NCBI GenBank assembly: GCA_934178345.1
Contig: CAKPQG010000012.1
Coordinates: forward strand, 1 to 64,000
DNA from: an uncultured Dialister sp.
GTDB lineage: Bacteria > Bacillota > Negativicutes > Veillonellales > Dialisteraceae
Direction of reading: 5' to 3'
DNA: 64,000 nucleotides
Position numbers and translations under genes: made by a program. Shown here piece by piece: positions 27,385 to 35,753 of this stretch; the stretch's first letter is position 1, and each line of letters starts with the position of its first letter. Below the pieces are notes generated by a model. It searched no databases. It saw nothing but the letters and a program-made list of their open reading frames with translations, and was not told where the DNA came from.

Positions 27385-27654
27385 TCATAAACAAACCGTT
27401 GAAGCGGAGATAAAAACAGTACGTGCACTTACAGGGAGTCGGGGCAATGAGAAGCCGGCAGAACGCAGATTGTTAAATGGACCGCTGAGGGCGCAGTGAA
27501 AAGGGAGACCCCAGTAGCTTGCGACGTCGGGCATACGTCAGTTGCCGGAGATATGTTGGTATCTCGCTAAGAGCAGGGGTCATACCCTGAAGCAAGGTGG
27601 CACCGCGGAATAGTATCCGTCCTTGACAAGTTTTTGTCAGGGACGGATTTTTTA
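27385..27654 (+). promoter_or_regulatory. T-box leader, tryptophan type
   Basis: The T-box sequence AAGGTGGCACCGCGG (27594-27608) is intact and can pair as antiterminator. It is followed by a terminator with stem ATCCGTCCTTGACA / TGTCAGGGACGGAT and a T run (27615-27654). Stem I begins with the AGTACGTGCAC region. In the specifier region, TGG (27478-27480, in GTTAAATGGACC) matches tryptophan, followed by the usual purine. Uncharged tRNA-Trp should stabilise the antiterminator and switch on the trp genes. The specifier assignment rests on reading the sequence and on the trpD neighbour. Confidence 0.9.
27615..27654 (+). terminator. T-box terminator hairpin
   Basis: ATCCGTCCTTGACA, loop AGTTTT, TGTCAGGGACGGAT, then TTTTTATTT. 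It is mutually exclusive with pairing of the T-box sequence. Confidence 0.9.
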
Positions 27655-27678
27655 TTTCTCCCTGGGAAGGAGCAGCCT

Positions 27679-27711
27679 ATGAATACGAACCGGCGATGGT
27701 TTGGAAAGTGA
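27679..27711 (+). pseudogene. Truncated first ORF of the trp operon (10 codons)
   Basis: A strong AAGGAG (27667-27672) lies 6 nt before an ATG that opens MNTNRRWFGK and then stops at TGA, which is the first TGA of a GTGACTGG array. It sits 25 bp after the T-box terminator, where the first gene of a T-box operon normally starts. Either it is a short leader peptide with one Trp codon, or it is the surviving 5' end of a deleted gene such as trpE. The latter is favoured because T-box operons do not need a leader peptide and because trpE and trpG are missing. Confidence 0.45.
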
Positions 27712-27846
27712 CTGGTGACTGGTGACTAGTGACTGGTGACTTGCATACCACTTTGGGGGATCACCCAATAAATAATTGCGGCGAAGCCGCCACCACAACC
27801 CTGAACCCTGAACCTTGAACCCTAACTAGAAACGGAGGCCCCAATT
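27712..27846. repeat. Repeat block between T-box and trpD
   Basis: GTGACTGGTGACTAGTGACTGG array, ACTTTGGGGGATCACCC, GCGGCGAAGCCGCC palindrome and CCCTGAA heptamers, ending at the trpD Shine-Dalgarno. Confidence 0.7.
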
Positions 27847-28869
27847 ATGATTAAAGAAGCGATCCAGAAAATTGTACGAAAAGGCGACCTCAGCTATGAA
27901 GAAGCATACACCGTGATGAATGAGATCATGGACGGCAAGACCACACCGACGCAGAATGCGGCCTTTCTCGCGGCGCTCTCGACGAAGAGCACACGGGCGG
28001 AGACGATCGATGAGATCTCCGGCTGTGCAGAAGCGATGAGAGAGCATGCGACGCCAGTCCCGCATCCGGGCATGAAGGTCCTGGAGATCGTAGGTACTGG
28101 CGGGGATGGCTCGAACAGCTTCAACATTTCCACCACGGCTGCTTTTGTCATTGCGGCGGCGGGCGTGAAGGTCGCCAAGCACGGCAACCGTGCGGCATCC
28201 TCGAAGTCCGGCACAGCGGATGTGCAGGAAGCCCTCGGCGCGAACATCGCGCAGGATCCGAAGAAAGCGCTCGAGATGCTGGAAAAGGTCGGCTTCTGCT
28301 TCCTTTTCGCACAGAAATATCACGCAGCGATGAAGTATGTCGGCGGCATCCGGAAGGAGCTGGGCTTCCGCACCGTGTTCAATATTCTGGGCCCCTTGAC
28401 GAATCCGGCAAATCCAGACTATTTCCTCCTCGGCGTCTATGATGGCTACTTGGTAGAGCCGGTCGCCAAGGTCTTGGATAAGCTCGGCGTGAGGAATGCG
28501 CTCGTCGTCTACGGCGAAGACCACTTGGATGAGGTCTCGCCTTCTGCGCCGACGCAGGTCTGCGAGCTGAAGGATGGCTATTACCGCACGATGACCATCT
28601 GCCCGGAGGACTTCGGCCTCACGCGTGGCAAGAAGGAGGAGCTCGTCGGCGGTACTGCCTCTGAAAATGCGGAGATCACCAAGGGCATCCTGACCGGGAA
28701 GCTCCGGGGGACGAAGAGAAATGCAGTGCTCATGAATGCCGGTCTTGCTCTCTACGCAGCCAAAGCGGTCCCCACCATGCAGGAGGGCGTCGCAAAGGCG
28801 GCCGAGATGATCGACAGCGGAAAAGCGTATGAGAAACTCGAGGAATACGTCAAGGTGTCAAATCAGTGA
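27847..28869 (+). CDS. trpD: Anthranilate phosphoribosyltransferase
   Basis: 340-residue second-step enzyme of tryptophan synthesis, transferring phosphoribosyl from PRPP to anthranilate. The glycine-rich PRPP loop VGTGGDGSNSFNIST is near residues 79-93, followed by KHGNRAASSKSGTADV with the conserved Lys/Asn/Arg. The metal-binding region contains DEVSP. The length is normal. The start follows GGAGG. There is no fused TrpG glutaminase domain. It is the first full gene behind the T-box. Its TGA stop begins a TGACTGGTGACTAGGG array. Confidence 0.96.
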   Translation: MIKEAIQKIVRKGDLSYEEAYTVMNEIMDGKTTPTQNAAFLAALSTKSTRAETIDEISGCAEAMREHATPVPHPGMKVLEIVGTGGDGSNSFNISTTAAFVIAAAGVKVAKHGNRAASSKSGTADVQEALGANIAQDPKKALEMLEKVGFCFLFAQKYHAAMKYVGGIRKELGFRTVFNILGPLTNPANPDYFLLGVYDGYLVEPVAKVLDKLGVRNALVVYGEDHLDEVSPSAPTQVCELKDGYYRTMTICPEDFGLTRGKKEELVGGTASENAEITKGILTGKLRGTKRNAVLMNAGLALYAAKAVPTMQEGVAKAAEMIDSGKAYEKLEEYVKVSNQ

Positions 28870-29156
28870 CTGGTGACTAGGGATGAGTGGCTAGGGATTA
28901 GGAGCCGCAAGTGACTGGTGACTTGCATACTACTTTCGGGTATCGCCTTTTATAAAAATCGACGCGAAGCGTCGTTCTTCCTGAGCCTTCCCCGCATGGG
29001 AAAGGTTATTCATACTCGCGGCGAAGCCGCCACCACAACCCTGAACCCCGAACCCTGAACCCCGAACCCTGAACCCCGAACCCCGAACCATGAACCCTGA
29101 ACCCTATCCCGTTTGAATGATATTTGATTCTACCGATAAACGGAGTAATGATTTCC
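28870..29156. repeat. trpD-trpC intergenic repeat block
   Basis: Heptamer arrays, ACTTTCGGGTATCGCC, GACGCGAAGCGTC, GCGGCGAAGCCGCC and a tandem of CCCTGAACCCCGAA units (29036-29106). Confidence 0.7.
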
Positions 29157-29945
29157 ATGATACTAGACGACATTGCTGCCGAGACCAGGCGGCGGATCGA
29201 GCGGCTGAAGGCGGACGGCTACTATGGACGTCTGCATGAAGAAATGAAGCACTTCACGCCGCGGACGGATGATCTGTTTTACAAAAATCTGGCAAGTGAC
29301 GGGCTTTCCCTCATCTGCGAGCTCAAGAAAGCGTCTCCTTCGAAGGGGACGATCAGCGAGGACTTCCCCTTTGCGGCGATCGCCAAAGAGTATGAAGAGG
29401 CGGGGGCTTCCGCGATCTCCTGCCTGACAGAGCCGAAATGGTTCAAAGGCGATATCGCTTACCTGAAGACCGTGGCGCAGGAGGTCACGATCCCTGTGCT
29501 CCGCAAGGACTTCATCATCGACCGCTGCCAGATCGAAGAGGCGGTGCTCGCAGGGGCTTCGGCCATCCTCCTTATCGCAGCCATCCTCTCCGATGAGGAG
29601 ATCAGAGAGTTTCTCTCCTACGCGAGGAGCCTCGGCCTTGGCGTCCTGGCAGAAGCGCATGATGAGAAGGAAATGGAGCGGATGCTTGGCGCAGGGGCCC
29701 GCATCGTCGGCGTGAATAACCGCGATCTTCGCGATTTCACCATCCATCTGGAAAATACCGAGCATCTGGCAAGGCTCGTGCCCAAGGACCGTATCCTTGT
29801 CTCGGAAAGCGGCATGATGTCAGAGGCGATCGTGAAACAGATGCGGGAGGCCGGCGCCGACGCCGTCCTCATCGGCGAGATGCTGATGAGAGCGGGGGAG
29901 AGAAGAGGGAATGTGATCCGAACATTGAGGGAAGAGAATCAATAG
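29157..29945 (+). CDS. trpC: Indole-3-glycerol phosphate synthase
   Basis: 262-residue TIM-barrel enzyme that closes the indole ring from CdRP. Conserved elements in order are LICELKKASPSKG (catalytic Lys), FKGDIAYLK, VLRKDFIIDRCQIEEA (catalytic Lys of the second motif), ILLIAAILS, VLAEAHDEKEME, IVGVNNRDL, LVSESGMM and ADAVLIGEMLMRA. ATG at 29157 is used because the family begins MILDDI and GGAG lies 11 nt upstream; ATGs at 29124 and 29148 are in frame but less suitable. It is not fused to TrpF, and no trpF follows. Confidence 0.95.
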   Translation: MILDDIAAETRRRIERLKADGYYGRLHEEMKHFTPRTDDLFYKNLASDGLSLICELKKASPSKGTISEDFPFAAIAKEYEEAGASAISCLTEPKWFKGDIAYLKTVAQEVTIPVLRKDFIIDRCQIEEAVLAGASAILLIAAILSDEEIREFLSYARSLGLGVLAEAHDEKEMERMLGAGARIVGVNNRDLRDFTIHLENTEHLARLVPKDRILVSESGMMSEAIVKQMREAGADAVLIGEMLMRAGERRGNVIRTLREENQ

Positions 29946-30239
29946 TGGGTTAACCCTGAAGTTTGAAAGCGGGGATGAGTAGCTGGGGATTAGTGGCTAG
30001 GGATTAGGAGCCTCGAGTGACTAGTGACTGGTGACTAAATGCCGCTTTCGAGCATCGCCACTATCTATACTCTGCGGTGCTTCCATATTTTTATGCGCCG
30101 CACCAGCATCCTCACTCCTCACTCCTAACTGGCGAACAAAGTTTTCATCCACAATCAGTGGACGAGCCGCACCAAGGGGCTAACCCTGAACCCATACAAA
30201 CAACCAACAACGATCGATCAACAAAGCGAGGTACCCACT
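29946..30239. repeat. trpC-trpB intergenic repeat block
   Basis: A composite block from AAGTTTGAAAGCGGGGATGAG through heptamers, TTTCGAGCATCGCC and a GCGGTGCTTCC...TATGCGCCGC mini-element to AGTTTTCATCCACAATCAG. trpF would normally sit here or close by; no trace of it is seen. Confidence 0.7.
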
Positions 30240-31421
30240 ATGAATACAAGATTTGGCGAATTTGGCGGACAGTACATTCCGGAAGTCCTGATGAATGAAG
30301 TCCAGAGAGTACAGAAAGCCTTCGAAGAATGCAAGAATGATAAAAGCTTCCAGGATGAGCTGCATGATCTCTATGTGAACTACACCGGTCGTCCGTCGAT
30401 GCTCTATGAAGCATTGAACATGGAAAAGGATCTGGGCGGGCCGCGCATTTTCCTGAAGCGCGAGGATCTGAATCACACCGGCGCGCACAAGATCAATAAC
30501 TGCATCGGGCAGGCGCTCCTTGCCAAGCGCATGGGCAAGACACGCATCATCGCGGAAACAGGCGCAGGGCAGCACGGCGTGGCAGCCGCCACCATTGCGG
30601 CGCTTTTCGGTATGGAGTGTGAAGTCTTTATGGGTGAAATCGACACCGAAAGACAGGCTTTGAACGTCTATCGCATGAAGCTCCTCGGGGCGAAGGTGCA
30701 TGTCGTGAAGACAGGCTCTCGCGTACTGAAGGATGCGGTGAATGCAGCGATGCAGGAATGGAGCCGCCGCTGCGATGATACGCACTACGTCATCGGATCG
30801 ACCACAGGCCCGGCTCCGTTCCCGGAAATGGTCCGCTATTTCCAGAGCTGCATCGGCCGTGAAGCGAGAGCGCAGGTCTTGGAGCGTACCGGCCGCCTTC
30901 CGTCCAAGGTCTATGCATGTGTCGGCGGCGGCAGCAATGCAGCCGGCACCTTCTATCCCTTCGTGCAGGATAAGGATGTAGAGCTCATCGGCTGTGAAGC
31001 AGGCGGCAAGGGCATCGATACCCCCTATCATGCAGCGACGGTGAATCGGGGCCGCATCGGCGTCTTCCATGGCATGAAGTCCCTCTTCTGCCAGGATGAT
31101 GACGGCAATATCACCGAAGTCTATTCCATTTCCGCCGGTCTTGACTACCCGGGAGTCAGCCCTGAGCATGCGTACCTGAACTCCATCGGCCGCGCCCGCT
31201 ATGTGGCTGTCACGGATGAAGAAGCTGTGCAGGCTTTCGAATACCTTGCCAAGACAGAAGGCATCATCTGCGCCATCGAGTCTGCTCACGCCGTCGCCGG
31301 CATGATGAAGGAAATCCGGACGATGGATAAAAATGATATCGTCGTCATCACCCTTTCCGGCCGCGGAGACAAGGACGTCGCCGCCATCGCCAGATACCGC
31401 GGAGAGGATATTCATGACTGA
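30240..31421 (+). CDS. trpB: Tryptophan synthase beta chain
   Basis: 393-residue PLP enzyme joining indole and serine to tryptophan. The start NTRFGEFGGQYIPEVLM is typical TrpB1. The PLP Lys is in LNHTGAHKINNCIGQALLA. The substrate Glu is in ETGAGQHGVAAATIAAL. The phosphate-binding loop is CVGGGSNAAGTF, and the cofactor-ring Ser is in LSGRGDKD near the C-terminus. It pairs with TrpA, which is 557 bp downstream instead of overlapping as in most operons. The start follows GCGAGG. The stop is followed directly by repeat DNA. Confidence 0.97.
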   Translation: MNTRFGEFGGQYIPEVLMNEVQRVQKAFEECKNDKSFQDELHDLYVNYTGRPSMLYEALNMEKDLGGPRIFLKREDLNHTGAHKINNCIGQALLAKRMGKTRIIAETGAGQHGVAAATIAALFGMECEVFMGEIDTERQALNVYRMKLLGAKVHVVKTGSRVLKDAVNAAMQEWSRRCDDTHYVIGSTTGPAPFPEMVRYFQSCIGREARAQVLERTGRLPSKVYACVGGGSNAAGTFYPFVQDKDVELIGCEAGGKGIDTPYHAATVNRGRIGVFHGMKSLFCQDDDGNITEVYSISAGLDYPGVSPEHAYLNSIGRARYVAVTDEEAVQAFEYLAKTEGIICAIESAHAVAGMMKEIRTMDKNDIVVITLSGRGDKDVAAIARYRGEDIHD

Positions 31422-31978
31422 GGGGATCAAGGGCTGGTGGCTACTAGTGACTGGTGACTAGTAACTAGTGACTGGTGACTAGTAACTAGTGACTGGTGAC
31501 TGGTGACTGGTAGCTAGTGGCTAGGGACTGGTAGCTAGTGGCTAGGGATTAGGGATTAGGAGCGCCGAGTGGTCGATGTGTGGAAATCCTAAAACGGGAA
31601 ACCTGTCAGCAAGAGACCTTCGGGCATCACCATTATTTATACTTCGCGGCGCTTCTGATTTTTATGCGCCGCACCAACCCCTTTGAACCTCTTGAACCTA
31701 TAGAACCCGCTCCCCCCTCTTTCAAACGTAATCAAAGGTCAGCACGCCCCATGGGCTAACCCTGAACCCTGAAGTTTGAAAGCAGGGATTAGGGATTAGT
31801 GGCCTTGAGTGACTAGTGACTAGTGACTTGAATACCGCCTTCGGGCATCGCCCTATATATTCGCGGCGGAGCCGCCACCTTCATTCCTAATTCCTTATTT
31901 GAGCAAAGCTTTCATCCAGGGTCAAGGGACAGCACGCCCCAAGGGCTAACCCTGAATTACAGCAAAAGGAGTCTATCT
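31422..31978. repeat. 557-bp trpB-trpA repeat block
   Basis: A 130-bp heptamer array (GACTAGTAACTAGTGACTGG, 31435-31565), TTCGGGCATCACC, a GCGGCGCTTCTGATTTTTATGCGCCGC mini-element, and TTGAACC and TTCAAACGTAATC modules. A complete composite block follows (31772-31960) from AAGTTTGAAAGCAGGG to AAAGCTTTCATCCAGG, then CTAACCCTGAA. No promoter is visible, so trpA probably depends on read-through or a cryptic start. Confidence 0.75.
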
Positions 31979-32764
31979 ATGAGCCATACAAGTGAAGCAT
32001 TCAAGAATGGGAAAGCGCTGATCGCTTTCCTGACGGCAGGTGTCCCGTCGATGGAAGACACTGTGAAGTACGTACTCGACTTGGAAAAAGCCGGTGTGGG
32101 TCTGATCGAGATCGGCGTGCCATTCTCCGATCCCATTGCCGACGGGCCGGTCATCATGGAAGCCGATGTGAAAGCGCTGGAGAACCATGTCCACCTGCCG
32201 CAGGTCATGGAGCTGGTGAAGACGCTCCGCACGAAGACACAGATCCCGATCGTGCTCCTCACCTATTACAATCCGGTCTTCAATTATCCATCCGATCGGT
32301 TCTTCCAAGAAGCGAAGGAAATCGGCATCGATGGCGTCATCATCCCAGACCTTCCTTTTGAAGAGCAGGAAGAAATCCGTCCGCTCGCAGATGCCAATGG
32401 TGTCGACATCATCCAGATGGTCGCACCGACTTCGGAAGAGCGTATCCGTGAGAGCTTGAAGGATGCCACCGGCTTTGTATATGTCGTTTCCTCCATGGGC
32501 GTCACCGGCATGCGTGGTGATATCCAGACGGACCTTCGTGAGATCATCCGTATCGCGCGTGAAACGACGGATACTCCGCTGGCGATCGGATTCGGCATCC
32601 ACACGCCGGAGCAGGCGGGACGGATGGCGCGGCTCGCTGACGGCGTCATCACCGGCAGCGGCGTCGTGGATATCATCAATAAGAATGGCAGCGAAGCCTC
32701 CGAGAAGCTCACCGCATATATCCGCGGACTGAAGGCAGGCATGGCGCAGGAAGAGTCAGTCTGA
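31979..32764 (+). CDS. trpA: Tryptophan synthase alpha chain
   Basis: 261-residue TIM barrel that cleaves indole-3-glycerol phosphate to indole. The catalytic Glu is in GLIEIGVPFSDPIADGPVI (about residue 42), and the catalytic Asp is in GVIIPDLPFEEQEE (about 123). The phosphate-binding loops are SSMGVTGMRG and AIGFGIHTPEQ, followed by ADGVITGSGVV. The length is normal. The start follows AAAAGGAG. It is the last trp gene here; a strong terminator follows at 32837. Confidence 0.96.
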   Translation: MSHTSEAFKNGKALIAFLTAGVPSMEDTVKYVLDLEKAGVGLIEIGVPFSDPIADGPVIMEADVKALENHVHLPQVMELVKTLRTKTQIPIVLLTYYNPVFNYPSDRFFQEAKEIGIDGVIIPDLPFEEQEEIRPLADANGVDIIQMVAPTSEERIRESLKDATGFVYVVSSMGVTGMRGDIQTDLREIIRIARETTDTPLAIGFGIHTPEQAGRMARLADGVITGSGVVDIINKNGSEASEKLTAYIRGLKAGMAQEESV

Positions 32765-32836
32765 AAGCAGGGATGAGTGACTAGTGACTAGTGACTGGTG
32801 ACTGGTGACTAGTGACTGGTGACTAAAATGCTAAGG

Positions 32837-32868
32837 AAACGATAGAGGTACTCTCTATCGTTTTTTAT
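32837..32868. terminator. Terminator after trpA
   Basis: AAACGATAGAG, loop GTACT, CTCTATCGTTT, then TTTTATTT. Preceded by a short GTGACTGG array from 32772. Confidence 0.85.
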
Positions 32869-32912
32869 TTGGGGGAAATCTGCTACAATAGTATAGAAGA
32901 AAGGTGATGAGA

Positions 32913-33422
32913 ATGGATAACACAAGACGCAGAGCCTACATCAAAGAAAAGCTGGAGCAGGCGGAACACCGGCTGCGCGGGGCGGACCTTGCGAAAGAGT
33001 GCGGCGTGAGCCGGCAGGTCATTGTGGGAGACATGGCGCTTCTTCGCGCCGAAGGGATGGACATCATCTCTACGCCGCGCGGATATTACCTCAATAAAGA
33101 GAAAAAGGGCTGTCTTCGCACACTCGTCTGCCGCCACGGCCGGGAAGAGACAGAGCAGGAACTCATTGCCATCGTAGAGGCAGGCGGCATCATCCATGAC
33201 GTGCGGGTGGAGCATGAGATCTACGGCGAACTGCAAGGGCAGCTGGAGATCAAGAGTAAAGAAGACGCCGTATCCTTTGTGCGCGCGATGCAGGACATCG
33301 GATTTCCCCTCCTCTCGGATATCAGCGGCGGCATCCATACCCATCTCATCGAGACAAAAACGGAAGAGGAGATGGCGCAGGTGATTCATGCGCTGCGGGA
33401 AATCGGCATACTGTATGAGTGA
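32913..33422 (+). CDS. niaR: NiaR-type transcriptional repressor (HTH + 3H)
   Basis: 169-residue regulator of NAD/niacin metabolism genes. Residues 5-55 are an HTH_11 domain (RRAYIKEKLEQAEHRLRGADLAKECGVSRQVIVGDMALLRAEG). Residues 72-169 are a 3H domain with the conserved histidines in CRHGREETEQEL, IIHDVRVEHEIYG and ISGGIHTHLIE. Members bind niacin and repress uptake or salvage genes; none of those targets is nearby. GTG at 32904 or ATG at 32907 would also be in frame, but AAAGGTG places the start at 32913. A TACAAT -10 lies at 32884. The TGA stop opens a heptamer array. Confidence 0.9.
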   Translation: MDNTRRRAYIKEKLEQAEHRLRGADLAKECGVSRQVIVGDMALLRAEGMDIISTPRGYYLNKEKKGCLRTLVCRHGREETEQELIAIVEAGGIIHDVRVEHEIYGELQGQLEIKSKEDAVSFVRAMQDIGFPLLSDISGGIHTHLIETKTEEEMAQVIHALREIGILYE

Positions 33423-33478
33423 CTAGTGGCTGGTGACTGGTGCTTAGTGACGGTGACAGAGAGTAGGGAGTACTGACG

Positions 33479-34483
33479 ATGCAGGAATTTATCATACAAA
33501 AGGAAGAAGCGGGACAGACGGTGATGAAGTACCTGGCACGGCTCTTGCCGGAGGCGTCCATGGGGCTTCTTCGAAAGAGCATACGCAAGAAAAACATCGT
33601 TATTAATGGGAAGAAGATCGAAGGAAGAGAAAAGATCGCCGCGGGGGACAGCGTGAAGGTCTGGTTCTCCGATGAGACGATCGAAAAATTTCGCGGAAAA
33701 AAAGAAGAAGCGCCCAGACGTGACTATCCTGACTTTGAAACATGGATCCTGTATGAAGATGAAAACATCGTCATCCTCAATAAACCGGCAGGTCTTCTTT
33801 CGCAGGGAGACACTTCCGGCGCCCCGTCTCTGAATGAAGCCCTCCTCTCCGCGCGGGAAAGCAGAGCCGGCGTCACGCCCTCCATCTGTCACCGGCTGGA
33901 CAGAAATACCAGCGGCCTCGTCATCGCGGGCAAGACTGTGCGTGGATTGCAGGAAATGAATGCACTCATCAAGGCGCGCTCCCTCACGAAAGTCTATCAG
34001 GCTCTCGTTTACGGGAAGACGCCGGCTTCGGGGATTTTGAAAGGCTACCTCGTCAAGGACCATGAAAGAAATCAGGTGCGCTATACCGAGCGCGCTGAGC
34101 AAGGTGCGTTTCCCATCGAGACGCACTATGAGACGCTCGAAACCGTAGAGGCCCATGGATGCCTCTTTTCTCTCGTCCGCGTCCATCTCGTGACAGGGCG
34201 TTCGCACCAGATCCGCCTGCATTTTTCCTCCATCGGTCATCCCCTCTTGGGCGATCGGAAATATGGCAGCCGCGCGAGCCTTTCCGCGTCAGAGGCGCTC
34301 CACATCCGCCGCCAGCTCCTTCACGCAGCCTCGCTCACCTTCCCGATGCTTACGGATGATTTCGCCTATCTTTCCGGTAAAACCTTCACTGCGCCTTTGC
34401 CGGCCGATTTCGCCTCTGTCCGTCATTTGGGGCGGCATGGAATGACAGGTGAGAAATGCGGAAAACGGAACGGTGAGAACTGA
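33479..34483 (+). CDS. RluA-family 23S rRNA pseudouridine synthase
   Basis: 334-residue enzyme with an N-terminal S4 RNA-binding domain (about 15-65, VMKYLARLLPEASMGLLRKSIRKKNIVINGKK) and a pseudouridine synthase domain. The catalytic Asp is in HRLDRNTSGLVIAGKT, preceded by VILNKPAGLLSQGD; later motifs are LVTGRSHQIRLHFSSIGHPLLGD. This is RluC/RluD-like; the exact rRNA site cannot be given. The last 15 or so codons (GMTGEKCGKRNGEN) read into an inverted repeat module containing GAGAACTGAGTCGAAG, so the natural C-terminus may have been altered. The ATG follows AGGGAG at a longer spacing. Confidence 0.9.
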   Translation: MQEFIIQKEEAGQTVMKYLARLLPEASMGLLRKSIRKKNIVINGKKIEGREKIAAGDSVKVWFSDETIEKFRGKKEEAPRRDYPDFETWILYEDENIVILNKPAGLLSQGDTSGAPSLNEALLSARESRAGVTPSICHRLDRNTSGLVIAGKTVRGLQEMNALIKARSLTKVYQALVYGKTPASGILKGYLVKDHERNQVRYTERAEQGAFPIETHYETLETVEAHGCLFSLVRVHLVTGRSHQIRLHFSSIGHPLLGDRKYGSRASLSASEALHIRRQLLHAASLTFPMLTDDFAYLSGKTFTAPLPADFASVRHLGRHGMTGEKCGKRNGEN

Positions 34484-34802
34484 GTCGAAGAATCTTGTGA
34501 ACAGAGGGGAAGCGAGAGATCCTTTGACTCTTTGAGAAAGAGGGGGAGCGGGTTCTGTGGGTTCTACGGGTTCAGCGGGGAAGGTGCGGCGCATAAAAAT
34601 TATGAAGCGCCGCGGAGTATAAATCTTGATGATGCCCGAAGGTTGTATTTAGTCACCAGTCACTAGTCACTAGTCACTAGTCACCCCTAATCCCCAATCC
34701 CCAGGGAAACGCTGATTAAATCGAACAACGATTTAATCAGTGTTTCCCTAGCAACGATTTCATCGCTGCTTCCTTAAATTTCATACAACACGAGGTGTAT
34801 CA
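34484..34802. repeat. Intergenic repeat block before AEC transporter
   Basis: Partial ACTGAGTCGAAG module, GGTTCTACGG repeats, GCGGCGCATAAAAATTATGAAGCGCCGC mini-element (around 34587), CACTAGTCAC heptamers, and a 48-bp internally deleted version of the 167-bp element (34703-34751) abutting the next gene. Confidence 0.7.
34703..34751. repeat. Internally deleted 167-bp element
   Basis: AGGGAAACGCTGATTAAATCG joined by a few bases to CGATTTAATCAGTGTTTCCCT. Only the two terminal arms remain, forming a near-perfect hairpin. Confidence 0.75.
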
Positions 34803-35753
34803 ATTACGGATTCCAGATTTCTAATTGTATTTGCAGACATTCTGCTTCCGCTGCTCTGCGGCATGGGCCTTAGGCGGTGGGGGCTTTCGAAGGACATTCT
34901 TCACTGGATCATCAAGGCGAATGTGGTGGGAGTGTCTACTTTTCTTTCCATTGTTTCCTTCTGGTCGGTGCATGTGACGGCGCAGCTCTTGTGGCTTCCG
35001 ATTTCTACGATTCCCATCTGTTTCCTGCCTGTCGCGGTCTTCTATGCCCTGGAGAAGCACCGCTTCTCGGATGCGCGGGAGCAGGGAAGCTACCTGATTT
35101 CCATGATGCTCGGAAATATCGGGACGCTCGCAGGGCTCTGCGCGTATGTCCTCTTCGGTGCGGTCGGGTTTGCCTATGTGCAGCTCATCGCAGTGCCGCA
35201 GATCCTGATCATCGTACTCTTCTGTTTTCCGATGAGCCAGTATTACTACGACAAGTGGGCGAATCACGGCGAGGGGAAGAAGATGGAGATCCACCTCTTC
35301 CGTCTGCTCTGCACGTGGAATCAGCTCCCTGCCGTCGGCGTGGCGATCGGTCTGACGCTTGCGGGGCTCGGGGTGGAGAAGCCGCCGATGGTCACGACGC
35401 TTTTCACGATCCTGATCCATGCGGGGGCTTGGATGGGAATGGTGCCTGTCGGCTATGATCTGAATCTTTCGGCAGTCAAGGAATATGGAGGAAGGCTTTG
35501 GCCGATCTTCCCCGTGAAATTCATTCTGCTTCCGGTGGTGATGTATTTCCTGACGAGTGTATTCGTCTCGGATGCGACCATCCTGACCTGCGTGGTACTC
35601 GCTGCCGCCGCGCCGACGGCCATCTTCGCTGTGGCGTCTTCGCAGCTCTATGGACTTAATGTCAATCTCGCGGAGTCCTCCTTCCTTACGACGACGCTCG
35701 CTTTCCTCTTCGTGCTGTACCCGGTGATCTATTGGTGGGAGAAAATGAATTAA
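34803..35753 (+). CDS. AEC family transporter, probable ATT start
   Basis: 316 residues if translation starts at ATT 34803; 296 from the first ATG at 34863. The auxin efflux carrier family has ten membrane helices in two halves, and this protein shows them through to the final helix TTTLAFLFVLYPVIYWW. The first helix (RFLIVFADILLPLLCGMGLRRWG) begins upstream of the first ATG and is needed for a complete fold. The frame is open back to a stop near 34750, with no ATG, GTG or TTG. ATT at 34803 has GAGGTG 5 nt before it. Substrates of the family include malate and other organic acids. The 5' end abuts a deleted 167-bp element, so the normal start may have been lost. Confidence 0.8.
   Translation: MTDSRFLIVFADILLPLLCGMGLRRWGLSKDILHWIIKANVVGVSTFLSIVSFWSVHVTAQLLWLPISTIPICFLPVAVFYALEKHRFSDAREQGSYLISMMLGNIGTLAGLCAYVLFGAVGFAYVQLIAVPQILIIVLFCFPMSQYYYDKWANHGEGKKMEIHLFRLLCTWNQLPAVGVAIGLTLAGLGVEKPPMVTTLFTILIHAGAWMGMVPVGYDLNLSAVKEYGGRLWPIFPVKFILLPVVMYFLTSVFVSDATILTCVVLAAAAPTAIFAVASSQLYGLNVNLAESSFLTTTLAFLFVLYPVIYWWEKMN

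Noticed and set aside
29036..29107. CCCTGAACCCCGAA tandems as telomere-like or origin sequences
   Set aside because: They recur in many gaps as part of the composite repeat; there is no DnaA-box cluster or replication gene.
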